From Nocardioides sp. Root682 (GTDB lineage: Bacteria; Actinomycetota; Actinomycetes; Propionibacteriales; Nocardioidaceae), in NCBI RefSeq assembly GCF_001427795.1, contig NZ_LMHJ01000002.1, positions 558,001-622,000 of the forward strand: a stretch of 64,000 bases of DNA, given 5' to 3'. The notes under the pieces were generated by a model. That model was not told the origin of the DNA. It made no database searches and saw nothing but the letters and a program-made list of their open reading frames with translations. A program made the translations under genes and the position numbers. Shown piece after piece: positions 42,597 to 56,960 of the stretch. Every line of letters begins with the position of its first letter. Position 1 is the first letter of the stretch.

Positions 42597-43234
42597 GGCT
42601 CCATCATGCCGCGCCCCGATGCCCACCAGGCCAGGGCCGTGGCCGTGCCGCGCACGACCTCGGCGTCGGTCCCGGGCGTGCCGAACACCCACAGCTCGTC
42701 GCCGTCGGTGGCGACCACCCGGCAGTCCGGTCGCACGGGATGGCGGGCAGACAGGTCGAGGAAGGCGATCGCGGTGTCGCGCGGCCAGTCGGCGTGCGTG
42801 TAGCCCGCGTCCAGGTCTGCGTGGTGGATCTCGACCTCTCGCAACCTGAGGAGGGGTACGACGCGCGCCCGCAGTACCTGGGCCCCCGGAGTCCGCTCGA
42901 AGCCCGCGTCCTCGGGCGCCTGGAGCCCGGCGAGCGCCTCGTCGAACGCTCGTGCCGAGGAGTGCAGTCGCTCGCGGATCGTCGCCGGAGTCGTCGCGGC
43001 CAGCTCGGCGATGTCGAGGTCGCGCTGCTCGTCGGAGACGTACATGGTCGTCGGCACGCCCTCGGTCAGCCCACGTAGTCCGCCGGCCAGCCCTTCGGCG
43101 TTGAGGGCGAGGTGGGCGAGGACGTGTGCGCGGCTCCATCCCTCACACACGCTGGGCGCCGCCCAGTCGTCGTCGGGCAGCGCGTCGGCAGTGGCGAGCA
43201 GGCGGGTGGTGGCGGTCTGGACAGCGGTGGTCAC
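42593..43234 (-). CDS. Maleylpyruvate isomerase family (mycothiol-dependent, DinB-like) protein
   Basis: 213 residues from GTG at 43234. The N-terminal DinB-like four-helix bundle has [27 protein letters not shown], with the first metal-ligand His, and [13 protein letters not shown], which supplies further His. The C-terminal half ends [14 protein letters not shown], typical of the family. Members use mycothiol and a divalent metal for isomerisation or transferase reactions. First gene of the overlapping trio with the MBL and alpha/beta hydrolases, divergent from uvrA. Substrate unknown. Confidence 0.82.
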   Translation of the reverse strand: MTTAVQTATTRLLATADALPDDDWAAPSVCEGWSRAHVLAHLALNAEGLAGGLRGLTEGVPTTMYVSDEQRDLDIAELAATTPATIRERLHSSARAFDEALAGLQAPEDAGFERTPGAQVLRARVVPLLRLREVEIHHADLDAGYTHADWPRDTAIAFLDLSARHPVRPDCRVVATDGDELWVFGTPGTDAEVVRGTATALAWWASGRGMMEP

Positions 43235-43324
43235 CGGACCATCATGCCCGCGAAACGGTGGCTGTCGGCGGTGGGTGAGAAGGTGGTTCCTGGCGCGGCG
43301 ACTTGCCCCGGCGCCGTACCATGG

Positions 43325-43338
43325 CGAACACTTGTTCG
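43325..43338. promoter_or_regulatory. LexA (SOS) box of uvrA
   Basis: CGAACACTTGTTCG is a perfect match to the Gram-positive/actinobacterial SOS motif CGAACnnnnGTTCG. It lies 64 bp upstream of the uvrA start. LexA control of uvrA is known in related bacteria. Confidence 0.85.
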
Positions 43339-43402
43339 AAGGTCTCGACAGGCTCGACCACCGGGCCTCGGGGCCCGACCACCCGATACACGAGGACCGG
43401 TA

Positions 43403-46336
<2,934 letters not shown>

Positions 46337-46369
46337 CCCCGCCTCAGGTACGGGTCGTAGCCTGTGGCC

Positions 46370-46852
46370 ATGACAGCCCCCTTCAGCAGGAGACGAGCCC
46401 TGACGAGCGCTGCCACTCTCGGTGTCAGCGTGCCCCTGCTGGCCGCGTGTGGCGACGACGGTGACTCCACGGCGTCCGACGACACGACCAGCCAGCCCAC
46501 GTCCAGCGCACCGACATCGGCAACCACCACCGAGACGGCAGACGGTGCCACCAGCACCGCCGCAGCGGGCGGCCTCGTCGCAGCCGCGGACGTGCCAGTG
46601 GGCGGCGGGGTCGTGCTGGACGGCGAGGAGCTCGTCGTCACGCAGCCGACGGCAGGGAAGTTCCAGGGCTATTCCGCCGTCTGCACCCACCAGGGCTGCC
46701 TCGTGACCTCCGTTGCCAACGGCAAGATCAACTGCCCGTGCCACGGCAGCAGCTACAACGTCGCCGACGGCTCGGTCGCCGGCGGTCCCGCGCCGTCGCC
46801 GCTGTCGAAGGTCACGCTCAAGGTCGAGGGTGACCAGGTCGTGCGCGGTTGA
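46370..46852 (+). CDS. Rieske [2Fe-2S] lipoprotein 1
   Basis: 160 residues. The N-terminus has RRRALTSAATL, a possible Tat signal, and lipobox LAAC, then a Ser/Thr-rich linker and a Rieske domain: Cys105-x-His107 and Cys122-xx-His125 as cluster ligands, plus Cys110 and Cys124 (CTHQGC and CPCH) for the stabilising disulfide. It is a membrane-anchored extracytoplasmic electron carrier; the partner is unknown. TAGCCT at 46358-46363 lies six nucleotides before the ATG, so it is probably leaderless. The stop overlaps the start of the second Rieske gene. Confidence 0.88.
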   Translation: MTAPFSRRRALTSAATLGVSVPLLAACGDDGDSTASDDTTSQPTSSAPTSATTTETADGATSTAAAGGLVAAADVPVGGGVVLDGEELVVTQPTAGKFQGYSAVCTHQGCLVTSVANGKINCPCHGSSYNVADGSVAGGPAPSPLSKVTLKVEGDQVVRG

Positions 46853-47283
46853 GCCCGGAGCACAGCCGTTTGGCTGACGTTCGTGCGACTCGTCGCATCG
46901 TGTTCTCGGGACTTGGCGCACTGGGTGTGGCCGCCGCACTCGCAGGTTGTGCGGGCAGCGATGACGACGGCTCCTCGGGGCCGGCGGTGGCTGCCGGTGC
47001 CGAGCTTGCGTTGAAGTCCGAGGTGCCCGTCGGTGGCGGCATCGTCCTGACCGACGAGAGGATCGTCATCACGCAGCCGACCGAAGGGGACTTCCAGGCG
47101 TTCACCGCGGTCTGCACCCACCAGGGCCTCCTGGTCACCTCCGTCGAGGACGGCACCATCCACTGCGCCAACCACGGGTCGTCGTACGACGCCACGAGCG
47201 GTGACGTGACCGGCGGTCCTGCCAGCGGTCCGCTCGCGTCCGTCGAGATCACCATGGACGGGGACCGCATCCTCGCCGCATGA
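46849..47283 (+). CDS. Rieske [2Fe-2S] lipoprotein 2, lacking the disulfide Cys pair
   Basis: 144 residues from TTG at 46849, overlapping the previous stop as TTGA; TTG at 46870 is an alternative. A twin-Arg region (TRRIVFSG) and lipobox LAGC precede the Rieske domain. The cluster ligands Cys89-x-His91 and Cys106-xx-His109 are kept, but both disulfide Cys are gone (Leu94 and Asn108). Close in sequence to the preceding gene over VPVGGG to the C-terminus, so a tandem duplicate. The loss of both Cys together predicts a lower redox potential and less stability. Followed after 22 bp by nitrile hydratase beta. Confidence 0.83.
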   Translation: MSPEHSRLADVRATRRIVFSGLGALGVAAALAGCAGSDDDGSSGPAVAAGAELALKSEVPVGGGIVLTDERIVITQPTEGDFQAFTAVCTHQGLLVTSVEDGTIHCANHGSSYDATSGDVTGGPASGPLASVEITMDGDRILAA

Positions 47284-47305
47284 TGGGGCGCAGACAGGGG
47301 GAGCC

Positions 47306-47950
47306 GTGGAAGGCGTTCACGACATGGGTGGCATGCACGGCTTCGGTGCCGTCCCGGTGGACGACCTGGAGCTCCCCTTCGACGAGCCCTGGGAGGGGCG
47401 CACCTTCGGCCTGTACATCGCCGCTGGAGTGGCCGGGGCGCGGTCCGGATCGATCCGGCCGGGGATCGAGGCGATCCCTCCGGCCGACTACCTCGCCATG
47501 AGCTACTTCGAGCGGTGGGCGAGCTCACTGGAGCGCGGGCTGGTCGACGCCGGCACCCTCACCGAGGCCGAGATCGATGCTCGGGTCCGCGATCCGCGAC
47601 CGCCGGCCCAGCACGGGAACGACACCAACCCCGAGCTGGCAGCCGGTCTGGCCGCTGCACTCGTCGACCGGCCGCGCGGACCGAGCGGCGAAGACGTTGC
47701 CGCGCGCTTCAAGGTCGGTGACCGGGTCACCGTGAAGCGGATGGCGCCGGAGGGTCACCACCGCTGCCCACGCTACGTCCGCGGCGTCAGCGGCGTCGTG
47801 ACGCGCCAGCCCGGAGGCTGGCCCCACGCGAGCGGCGACGGACGGCCCGAGGCCACGTACACCGTTCGCTTCGAGATGCGCGATCTCTGGGGCGACGACG
47901 CGGAGGCCGGTCTCCTCCACCTCGACCTGTGGGAGCGGTACCTCACATGA
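47306..47950 (+). CDS. nthB: Nitrile hydratase subunit beta
   Basis: 214 residues from GTG at 47306 with a GGGGGAG ribosome site. The beginning, [13 protein letters not shown], then [12 protein letters not shown], and the C-terminal SH3-like barrel ([10 protein letters not shown], ending [10 protein letters not shown]) are those of the beta subunit. With the alpha subunit it hydrates nitriles to amides. Subunit order beta then alpha is typical of cobalt enzymes. It is joined to the alpha gene through a short relay frame (see repeat at 47945). No amidase or nitrile hydratase activator gene is present nearby. Confidence 0.93.
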   Translation: MEGVHDMGGMHGFGAVPVDDLELPFDEPWEGRTFGLYIAAGVAGARSGSIRPGIEAIPPADYLAMSYFERWASSLERGLVDAGTLTEAEIDARVRDPRPPAQHGNDTNPELAAGLAAALVDRPRGPSGEDVAARFKVGDRVTVKRMAPEGHHRCPRYVRGVSGVVTRQPGGWPHASGDGRPEATYTVRFEMRDLWGDDAEAGLLHLDLWERYLT

Positions 47951-47972
47951 ACGACCAGACATGAACGACCAG
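47945..47972 (+). repeat. 14-bp direct duplication at the nthB-nthA junction
   Basis: ACATGAACGACCAG occurs twice in direct tandem (47945-47958 and 47959-47972). The first copy puts an ATG on the nthB stop (ATGA). It encodes MNDQT and ends on a TGA that overlaps the nthA ATG, again as ATGA. The result is a five-codon relay frame between the two subunit genes. Confidence 0.9.
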
Positions 47973-48557
47973 CCCGCGTCGCCCGCACACGCGTCTCCGT
48001 CGGTGACGGCCCTGCGCATCGAGGCCATCGAGGCGCTGCTCGTCGAACGTCGCCTGATCACCTCCGACGTGGTGGACGCCATCATCGACACCTACGAGCA
48101 CCACGTCGGTCCGATGAACGGAGCGCGGGTGGTGGCCCGTGCCTGGGTCGATCCCGACTACCGGGCGCGGTTGCTCGAGGACGCGACGAGCGCGGTCGGG
48201 GAGCTCGGGTTCGGTGGCGCGGAGGGCGAGCACCTCGTGGTGCTCGAGAACACCGACGCCGTGCACAATGTCGTCGTCTGCACCCTCTGCTCGTGCTACC
48301 CGTGGCCGGTCCTGGGGCTGCCACCACGCTGGTACAAGAGCTCGGCGTACCGGTCGCGGATGGTGCGTGAACCGCGGGCCGTGCTCGCCGAGTTCGGGAC
48401 GACCCTCCCGGACGACGTCGAGCTCCGGGTCTGGGACTCGAGCGCCGAGGTCCGCTACCTGGTCCTGCCGCTGGCACCCGGTGACGCGGCGGATCGCCCA
48501 GAGGACGAGCTGGTCGCTTCGGTCACCCGCGACCACATGATCGGCGTCGTGCGCTGA
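47961..48557 (+). CDS. nthA: Nitrile hydratase subunit alpha, cobalt type
   Basis: 198 residues. The metal claw VCTLCSC (Cys107, Cys110, Cys112) has Thr after the first Cys and Tyr-Pro after the last, as in cobalt-type enzymes; iron types have CSLCSC. In such enzymes Cys110 and Cys112 equivalents are oxidised to sulfinic and sulfenic acid. The downstream [14 protein letters not shown] is also standard. Thiocyanate hydrolase gamma shares the claw but has separate small partners, so nitrile hydratase is favoured. An ATG copy at 47947 cannot be used because it meets a stop after five codons. Confidence 0.93.
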   Translation: MNDQPASPAHASPSVTALRIEAIEALLVERRLITSDVVDAIIDTYEHHVGPMNGARVVARAWVDPDYRARLLEDATSAVGELGFGGAEGEHLVVLENTDAVHNVVVCTLCSCYPWPVLGLPPRWYKSSAYRSRMVREPRAVLAEFGTTLPDDVELRVWDSSAEVRYLVLPLAPGDAADRPEDELVASVTRDHMIGVVR

Positions 48558-48615
48558 ACCGGCCCGGCCGACCTGCGCGACGGTGGCTGTCGGTCCGGCC
48601 TCGTAGGGTTGGGGC

Positions 48616-50586
48616 GTGCCCGTCCCGCTGAGCTACCGGCCTGCGCCCGGCTCGATCCCCACCCAGCCGGGCGTCTACCGGTTCCGTGACCGTCAGCGCC
48701 GGGTGATCTACGTCGGCAAGGCGAAGAACCTGCGGGCCCGCCTGTCGTCGTACTTCCAGGACATCGCGAACCTGCACCAGCGCACCGCGTCCATGGTCAC
48801 CACGGCGACGTCGGTCGAGTGGACCGTGGTCAAGACCGAGGTCGAGGCGCTCCAGCTGGAGTACTCCTGGATCAAGGAGTTCGACCCGCGGTTCAACGTC
48901 AAGTACCGCGACGACAAGTCGTACCCCTGGTTGGCCGTGACGGTGTCCGACGAGTTCCCGAGGGTGATGGTCGGACGCGGCGCCAAGCGCAAGGGCACCC
49001 GCTACTTCGGGCCCTATGGCCACGCGTGGGCGATCCGCGAGACGGTCGACATCCTGCTCCGGGTCTTCCCGATGCGCTCGTGCAGCAACGGGGTCTTCAA
49101 GCGGTCCGGCCAGATCGGGCGCCCCTGTCTGCTCGGCTACATCGACAAGTGCGCTGCGCCCTGCGTCGGCAACGTGTCGGCCGACGAGCACCGTGCGATC
49201 GTCGAGGACTTCTGCGACTTCATGGCCGGGCGGACCAAGCAGTTCACCAAGCGCATCGAGAACGAGATGTACGCCGCGTCCGAAGCGCTCGACTTCGAGA
49301 AGGCCGCGCGGCTGCGGGACGACCTCGCGGCCATGCAGAAGGCGCTGGAGAAGCAGTCCGTGGTGTTCGGCGACGGTTCGGACGCCGACGTGATCGCGTT
49401 GGCCGAGGACCCGCTCGAGGTCGCCGTGCAGGTGTTCTACGTCCGGGGCGGCCGGATCCGGGGCCAGCGAGGCTGGGTGGCCGACCGCACCGATGACGGC
49501 GACACCTCGGCGCTGGTCGAGGACTTCCTGCTCCAGCTCTACGCCGGGGTGGCTCCCGAGGAGGCGCGTGACGCCGTGCCGCGGGAGATCCTGGTCCCTG
49601 AGCTGCCACCCGAGAGCGCGACCTTCGAACAGCTGCTGTCGGACCTGCGCGGCTCCCGGGTCGAGATCCGGGTGCCCCAGCGCGGCGACAAGAAGACCCT
49701 CCAGGAGACGGTGGCGCGCAACGCGTCCGAGTCGCTGATGCTCCACAAGACCAAGCGGGCCAGCGACCTCACCACCCGTAACCGGGCCCTGGCCGAGATC
49801 GCCGAGGCGCTCGAGCTGGACGAGGCACCGTTGCGCATCGAGTGCTACGACGTCTCGCACATCCAGGGCACCGAGATCGTGGCGTCGATGGTCGTGTTCG
49901 AGGACGGGCTGGCGCGCAAGGGCGAGTACCGCCGCTTCGTGATCCGCGACCAGGAGGGATCTGACGACGTCGCCGCGATGCACGAGGTGATCACGCGGCG
50001 CTTCCGCAGGTTGCTGGACGAACAGGCCAGGTCGGAGCTCCGGCCCGGCGACGAGACCAGCGGACCGATGCTGGTCGACCCCGACACCGGGAGGCCGCGC
50101 AAGTTCGCGTACGCGCCCGGACTGGTGGTCGTCGACGGCGGCGCACCGCAGGTCGCTGCGGCCCAGCGCGCGCTCGACGAGCTCGGCATCGACGACATCC
50201 CCGTGTGTGGCCTCGCCAAGCGACTCGAGGAGGTGTGGCTGCCCGGTCAGGAGGACCCGGTGATCCTGGCCCGTTCCTCCGAGAGCCTCTACCTCCTGCA
50301 GCGGGTGCGCGACGAGGCACACCGGTTCGCCATCACCCATCACCGCAACCGGCGGTCCAAGTCGATGGTCGAGAGCCTGCTGGACGACGTCCCCGGGCTG
50401 GGCGAGGTCCGCCGGAAGACCTTGCTGCGCCACTTCGGGTCGCTCCGCAAGCTGCGGGTGGCCACGACCGACGAGATCGCCGCAGTGCCGGGCATCGGTC
50501 CGCGCACGGCCGCCGCCATCAAGGCGGCGCTCGACGGCGGGGACGCTGCACCTCCCGCATCGGCCTCGACCACAATGACCCCATGA
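48616..50586 (+). CDS. uvrC: Excinuclease ABC subunit C
   Basis: 656 residues from GTG at 48616. GIY-YIG nuclease domain ([26 protein letters not shown] type, residues 18-50), a UVR motif ([18 protein letters not shown]), an RNase H-like 5' nuclease core ([14 protein letters not shown]) and a C-terminal double helix-hairpin-helix ([25 protein letters not shown]). It cuts on both sides of DNA lesions with UvrB. TAGGGT at 48604-48609 lies six nucleotides before the start, a leaderless layout. First gene of the conserved uvrC-rapZ-yvcK-whiA run. Confidence 0.97.
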   Translation: MPVPLSYRPAPGSIPTQPGVYRFRDRQRRVIYVGKAKNLRARLSSYFQDIANLHQRTASMVTTATSVEWTVVKTEVEALQLEYSWIKEFDPRFNVKYRDDKSYPWLAVTVSDEFPRVMVGRGAKRKGTRYFGPYGHAWAIRETVDILLRVFPMRSCSNGVFKRSGQIGRPCLLGYIDKCAAPCVGNVSADEHRAIVEDFCDFMAGRTKQFTKRIENEMYAASEALDFEKAARLRDDLAAMQKALEKQSVVFGDGSDADVIALAEDPLEVAVQVFYVRGGRIRGQRGWVADRTDDGDTSALVEDFLLQLYAGVAPEEARDAVPREILVPELPPESATFEQLLSDLRGSRVEIRVPQRGDKKTLQETVARNASESLMLHKTKRASDLTTRNRALAEIAEALELDEAPLRIECYDVSHIQGTEIVASMVVFEDGLARKGEYRRFVIRDQEGSDDVAAMHEVITRRFRRLLDEQARSELRPGDETSGPMLVDPDTGRPRKFAYAPGLVVVDGGAPQVAAAQRALDELGIDDIPVCGLAKRLEEVWLPGQEDPVILARSSESLYLLQRVRDEAHRFAITHHRNRRSKSMVESLLDDVPGLGEVRRKTLLRHFGSLRKLRVATTDEIAAVPGIGPRTAAAIKAALDGGDAAPPASASTTMTP

Positions 50587-50600
50587 GCGACCCCATGAGC
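50577..50600 (+). repeat. 12-bp direct duplication at the uvrC-rapZ junction
   Basis: GACCCCATGAGC occurs twice in tandem (50577-50588 and 50589-50600) across the uvrC stop. The ATG at 50583 overlaps the uvrC TGA as ATGA and opens an 11-codon frame ending at 50618, which overlaps the rapZ start at 50611. Confidence 0.85.
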
Positions 50601-50610
50601 AAGGCGCACC

Positions 50611-51480
50611 ATGACTGAGCACACCGCCGGGCCCCTCGTCGTCGTCACCGGCATGACCGGTGCCGGCCGCAGCACCGCGGCCAAGGAGCTCGAGGACCTC
50701 GGGTTCTACGTCGTCGACAACCTGCCCCCGAACCTCCTTCCCGATGTCGTTCGCCTCGTCGACGAGAGCCACGGTCCGGCGCAACCCGTCGCCGTCGTGG
50801 TCGACGTCCGGTCCGGTTCGTTCTTCCTCGGCCTGCGCAGCGCACTGGCGCACGGTGTCGCCGGACGCGACGCCACGCTGGTCTTCCTCGACGCCTCGGA
50901 CGAGGTGCTCGTGCGCCGGCAGGAGGCCGCGCGCCGGCCCCATCCGCTCCAGCAGGGCGGTCGGCTGCTCGACGGCCTGCAGCGCGAGCGGATCGCGCTG
51001 GCCGATCTCCGCTCCGAGGCCGACCTGGTCATCGACACCAGCAACCTCAACGTGCACCAGCTGACCGACCGGATCGCCGAGGACTTCGGTACGCCGGACG
51101 CCACCCGGTTGCGGGTGACGGTGATCAGCTTCGGCTTCAAGTACGGCAGCCCGGTCGACGCCGACTACCTCGCCGACATGAGGTTCCTGCCCAACCCGCA
51201 CTGGGTCCCGGAGCTGCGCCCGCGCACCGGTCAGGACCCCGAGGTGGCCAGCTACGTGCTCGGCCGGCCGGGGGCCGAGGAGTTCCTGGACGCCTACGTG
51301 CCGCTGCTGACCGTGGTCGCCGACGGTTACCTGCGCGAGGGCAAGCGCTTCATGCGCGTCGCCATCGGCTGCACCGGTGGCAAGCACCGCAGCGTCGCGA
51401 TGAGCGAGGAGATCGCCCGGCGACTGGGGGAGCAGGGCTACCTCGCCCGCGCCATCCACCGCGACGTCGGTCGGGAGTGA
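50611..51480 (+). CDS. rapZ: RapZ/YvcJ-family nucleotide-binding protein
   Basis: 289 residues. N-terminal P-loop VVTGMTGAGRST, Walker B-like VVVDVRSG and the C-terminal RapZ domain with CTGGKHRSVAMSE. In E. coli RapZ guides RNase E to a small RNA of amino-sugar control; in Gram-positive bacteria YvcJ hydrolyses GTP and its role is less clear. The place between uvrC and yvcK-whiA is strongly conserved in actinobacteria. A short relay frame starting on the uvrC stop overlaps its start. Confidence 0.95.
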   Translation: MTEHTAGPLVVVTGMTGAGRSTAAKELEDLGFYVVDNLPPNLLPDVVRLVDESHGPAQPVAVVVDVRSGSFFLGLRSALAHGVAGRDATLVFLDASDEVLVRRQEAARRPHPLQQGGRLLDGLQRERIALADLRSEADLVIDTSNLNVHQLTDRIAEDFGTPDATRLRVTVISFGFKYGSPVDADYLADMRFLPNPHWVPELRPRTGQDPEVASYVLGRPGAEEFLDAYVPLLTVVADGYLREGKRFMRVAIGCTGGKHRSVAMSEEIARRLGEQGYLARAIHRDVGRE

Positions 51481-51487
51481 TCGATCG

Positions 51488-52474
51488 ATGATCTCGGACT
51501 TCGGTGCGGTTCAGCGCGCCCAGGCGGTCGTCGCACTCGGCGGTGGCCACGGGTTGCACGCCTCGCTCAACGCCCTGCGCCACCTGCTCGACGACCTCAC
51601 CCTCGACAAGCTCACCGCCGTGGTCACGGTCGCCGACAACGGTGGGTCCTCGGGCCGGCTCCGCGGCGAGTTCGGAGTGCTGCCGCCCGGTGACCTGCGG
51701 ATGGCGCTCGCCGCGCTGTGTGGCGACGACGAGTGGGGAGACACCTGGGCCCGCGTGCTCCAGCACCGGTTCGAGGGGGAGGGGGAGATGCGCGGCCACG
51801 TCGTCGGCAACCTCCTGATCGTCGGCCTGTGGGAGCTCCTCGGAGACCACATCGACGCCCTCGACTGGGTCGGCCGCCTGCTCGGAGCCCGCGGCCGCGT
51901 CCTGCCGATGGCGCAGACGCCCATGGACATCACGGCCGAGGTGCGGGGCCTCGTCGAGGGGCGTCCCGACGAGCTCACCACCGTCCGTGGCCAGGTCGAG
52001 GTCGCCACCACTGAGGGCGTCATCTCCTCGATCGCCCTCGAGCCGCCTGACCCCGAGGTGAGTCCGGCGGTCCTCGACGCGATCACGGACGCCGACTGGG
52101 CCGTGCTGGGTCCGGGATCCTGGTTCAGCTCGGTGCTGCCGCACCTGCTGGTGCCCGCACTTCGGGATGCGCTGGTCCGCACGGAGGCCCGTCTTGTCGT
52201 CGTACTCAACCTGGCGGAGCAGGCGGGGGAGACGGGTGGCTTCGGGCCGTCCGACCACCTCGCGGTCCTGGCCGAGCACGCACCCGACCTCGCGATCGAC
52301 GTCGTGCTCGCGGACGAGAGCGTCCTCGAGTCCGGGCTGGCCGAGCTCGAGGAGACGGTGACCGCGCTCGGCGCCCGCCTCGTCATCGCCGACGTCGCTG
52401 CCGACGACGGCTCGCCGCGACACGATCCGATCAAGCTGGCCGCTGCCTACACCCGGATCTTCGCCACCGAGTGA
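51488..52474 (+). CDS. yvcK: YvcK/CofD-like protein (gluconeogenesis factor family)
   Basis: 328 residues. CofD-like fold with N-terminal VVALGGGHGLHASLNALRHL and TVADNGGSSGRLR, and a second-half motif LGPGSWFSSVLPHL. Such proteins bind UDP-sugars and affect cell-wall and carbon balance; the mycobacterial homologue CuvA is involved in cell-wall growth. It starts 8 bp after rapZ and is followed by whiA, the standard actinobacterial order. Confidence 0.94.
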   Translation: MISDFGAVQRAQAVVALGGGHGLHASLNALRHLLDDLTLDKLTAVVTVADNGGSSGRLRGEFGVLPPGDLRMALAALCGDDEWGDTWARVLQHRFEGEGEMRGHVVGNLLIVGLWELLGDHIDALDWVGRLLGARGRVLPMAQTPMDITAEVRGLVEGRPDELTTVRGQVEVATTEGVISSIALEPPDPEVSPAVLDAITDADWAVLGPGSWFSSVLPHLLVPALRDALVRTEARLVVVLNLAEQAGETGGFGPSDHLAVLAEHAPDLAIDVVLADESVLESGLAELEETVTALGARLVIADVAADDGSPRHDPIKLAAAYTRIFATE

Positions 52475-52521
52475 CCCGGGCACCCGCGCAGGGTTGTTGA
52501 CCACCATGGCAGGATCGGCCC

Positions 52522-53508
52522 ATGGCGATGACGGCGCAGGTCAAGGCGGAACTGGCCAGTACTCCGGTCACCAAGGCGTGTTGCCGCAAGGCCGAGGTCG
52601 CCTCCACCCTGCGCTTCGCCGGCGGCATCCACATCGTGGCCGGCCGGATCGTCGTCGAGGCCGAGCTCGACACCGGTGCGGCTGCGCGTCGGCTGCGCAA
52701 GGACATCTCCGAGATCTACGGTCAGACCTCCGACGTCGTCATGGTGCAGGGCAACGGCCTGCGCAAGGGCAGCCGCTACATCGTGCGGGTGGCCAAGGAC
52801 GGTGAGGCGCTGGCTCGTCAGACCGGCCTGCTCGACCAGCGTGGGCGGCCCGTCCGTGGTCTGCCGCCTGCTGTCGTCTCCGGGGGCGCCTGCGACGCCG
52901 TCGCGGCCTGGCGCGGTGCCTTCCTCGCCCACGGATCGCTGACCGAGCCCGGGCGCTCGTCGTCCCTCGAGGTGACCTGCCCCGGCTCCGAGGCCGCGCT
53001 GGCGCTCGTCGGTGTCGCCCGTCGGCTCGGCATCCAGGCCAAGGCCCGTGAGGTCCGCGGCGTCGACCGCGTGGTGATCCGCGACGGTGACGCGATCGGC
53101 CAGCTGCTGACGCGACTGGGCGCGCACGAGACCCTGATGGCCTGGGAGGAGCGCCGGATGCGGCGCGAGGTCCGTGCGACCGCCAACCGGCTCGCCAACT
53201 TCGACGACGCCAACCTGCGGCGCTCGGCCCGCGCGGCCGTGACGGCCGGAGCCCGCGTCGAGCGTGCCATGGAGATCCTCGGCGACGAGGTCCCCGACCA
53301 CCTCAAGATGGCGGGGGAGCTGCGCCTCGAGCACAAGCAGGCCTCGCTCGAAGAGCTCGGTCAGCTGCACGAACCGGTCCTGACCAAGGATGCGATCGCC
53401 GGCCGCATAAGGCGTCTCCTGGCCATGGCGGACAAGCGTGCCGAGGACCTGGGTGTTCCGGACACCGAGGCGTCACTGACGCCCGAGATGCTTGCCGGGG
53501 ACGCCTGA
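52522..53508 (+). CDS. whiA: WhiA sporulation/cell-division transcription regulator
   Basis: 328 residues. N-terminal LAGLIDADG homing-endonuclease-like domain ([22 protein letters not shown]) that has lost nuclease activity in this family, and a C-terminal helix-turn-helix ([29 protein letters not shown]). In Streptomyces WhiA with WhiB switches cells into sporulation division; homologues also occur in non-sporulating actinobacteria, where they affect division. Last gene of the uvrC-rapZ-yvcK-whiA run. A 102-bp gap with a likely promoter precedes gap. Confidence 0.96.
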   Translation: MAMTAQVKAELASTPVTKACCRKAEVASTLRFAGGIHIVAGRIVVEAELDTGAAARRLRKDISEIYGQTSDVVMVQGNGLRKGSRYIVRVAKDGEALARQTGLLDQRGRPVRGLPPAVVSGGACDAVAAWRGAFLAHGSLTEPGRSSSLEVTCPGSEAALALVGVARRLGIQAKAREVRGVDRVVIRDGDAIGQLLTRLGAHETLMAWEERRMRREVRATANRLANFDDANLRRSARAAVTAGARVERAMEILGDEVPDHLKMAGELRLEHKQASLEELGQLHEPVLTKDAIAGRIRRLLAMADKRAEDLGVPDTEASLTPEMLAGDA

Positions 53509-53571
53509 ATCGAGGTCCGCGATGTGATGCGGGTCACCCCGACGCCCCGCGGGCTCCGGGGTGCGGGATAG

Positions 53572-55822
<2,251 letters not shown>

Positions 55823-55823
55823 G

Positions 55824-56636
55824 ATGGGCAGGAACGCAGCGCAGGCCGGTCGCACCCCCCTGATGGCGGGCAACTGGAAGATGAACCTCAACCACGCCGA
55901 GGCCGTGAACCTGCTCCAGAAGCTCGCCTGGACGCTCTCGGACAAGCGCCATGACTACGGCAAGGCCGAAGTGGCGCTGCTGCCTCCCTTCACCGACATC
56001 CGTTCGGTGCAGACCGTGGTCGACGGTGACCGGCTGTCCATCAAGTACGGCGCCCAGGACGTCTCCCCGCACGTCAGTGGCGCCTACACCGGCGAGATCT
56101 CCGCGGGCATGCTCGCGAAGCTCGGCTGCTCCTATGTCGTCGTCGGTCACTCCGAGCGCCGGCAGTACCACGGGGAGACCGACGAGCTGGTGAACGCCAA
56201 GGCGAAGGCCGCGCTCGACGCAGAGATCGTTCCGATCGTCTGCGTGGGGGAAGGGCTTGAGATCCGCCAGGCAGGAGAGCACGTCCCCTACACGATGGCG
56301 CAGGTCGAGGGATCCCTCGCCGGTCTCACGAAGGCGCAGGTCGCAAGCCTCGTCATCGCCTACGAACCGGTCTGGGCCATCGGCACCGGCGAGGTCGCCA
56401 CTCCCGAGGACGCACAGGAGGTCTGTGCGGCCATTCGCGGGCAGGTGCGGGAGTCCTTCGGTGACGAAGCGGCCGACGCCGTACGCGTCCTCTACGGCGG
56501 TTCCGTGAAGGCCGCCAACATCGCCGGCATCATGGCGAAGGCCGATGTCGACGGTGCACTGGTCGGTGGCGCGAGCCTCGAAGTGGACGAGTTCGGCGGG
56601 ATCTGCCGGTTCTATGACATGCCGGTGCTGTCCTGA
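55824..56636 (+). CDS. tpiA: Triosephosphate isomerase
   Basis: 270 residues from ATG at 55824. AGNWKMN with the catalytic Lys, VVGHSERR with the catalytic His, [11 protein letters not shown] with the catalytic Glu, and the phosphate-binding YGGSVKAAN. It interconverts dihydroxyacetone phosphate and glyceraldehyde-3-phosphate. Last of the gap-pgk-tpiA operon, with secG 27 bp downstream. Confidence 0.97.
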   Translation: MGRNAAQAGRTPLMAGNWKMNLNHAEAVNLLQKLAWTLSDKRHDYGKAEVALLPPFTDIRSVQTVVDGDRLSIKYGAQDVSPHVSGAYTGEISAGMLAKLGCSYVVVGHSERRQYHGETDELVNAKAKAALDAEIVPIVCVGEGLEIRQAGEHVPYTMAQVEGSLAGLTKAQVASLVIAYEPVWAIGTGEVATPEDAQEVCAAIRGQVRESFGDEAADAVRVLYGGSVKAANIAGIMAKADVDGALVGGASLEVDEFGGICRFYDMPVLS

Positions 56637-56663
56637 TCTCGGGCCTGACGTAGGATTCCCCGC

Positions 56664-56903
56664 GTGTTGATCACCCTGCTCACCGTTCTGCTCGTGACCG
56701 CGAGCCTGCTGCTCATCCTCCTGGTGTTGCTGCACAAGGGCCGTGGTGGCGGACTCTCGGACATGTTCGGCGGCGGTGTGTCGAGCTCGCTCGGCGGGTC
56801 GTCCATTGCTGAGCGAAACCTCGACCGCTTCACGGTCGGCATCGGCGTCATCTGGTTCGCGTGCGTCATCGCACTCGGCCTGCTGCTCGCCTATCAGAAC
56901 TGA
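56664..56903 (+). CDS. secG: Preprotein translocase subunit SecG
   Basis: 79 residues from GTG at 56664. Two membrane helices (about 2-22 and 57-77) flank the Gly/Ser-rich loop GRGGGLSDMFGGG, the SecG hallmark. It supports SecYE-dependent export. TAGGAT at 56651-56656 lies seven nucleotides before the start, so it may also be transcribed on its own as a leaderless mRNA. Its location after tpiA is usual in actinobacteria. Confidence 0.93.
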   Translation: MLITLLTVLLVTASLLLILLVLLHKGRGGGLSDMFGGGVSSSLGGSSIAERNLDRFTVGIGVIWFACVIALGLLLAYQN

Positions 56904-56960
56904 CCGAACAACAGGCCTGCCCGACTAGCGGGCTGTCCGAAGGCTTGAGGAGAAAATCCG

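Noticed and set aside
48523..51459. A minus-strand open frame of nearly 1000 codons opposite uvrC and rapZ
   Set aside because: Antisense to two certain genes; composition is typical of third-position GC bias.
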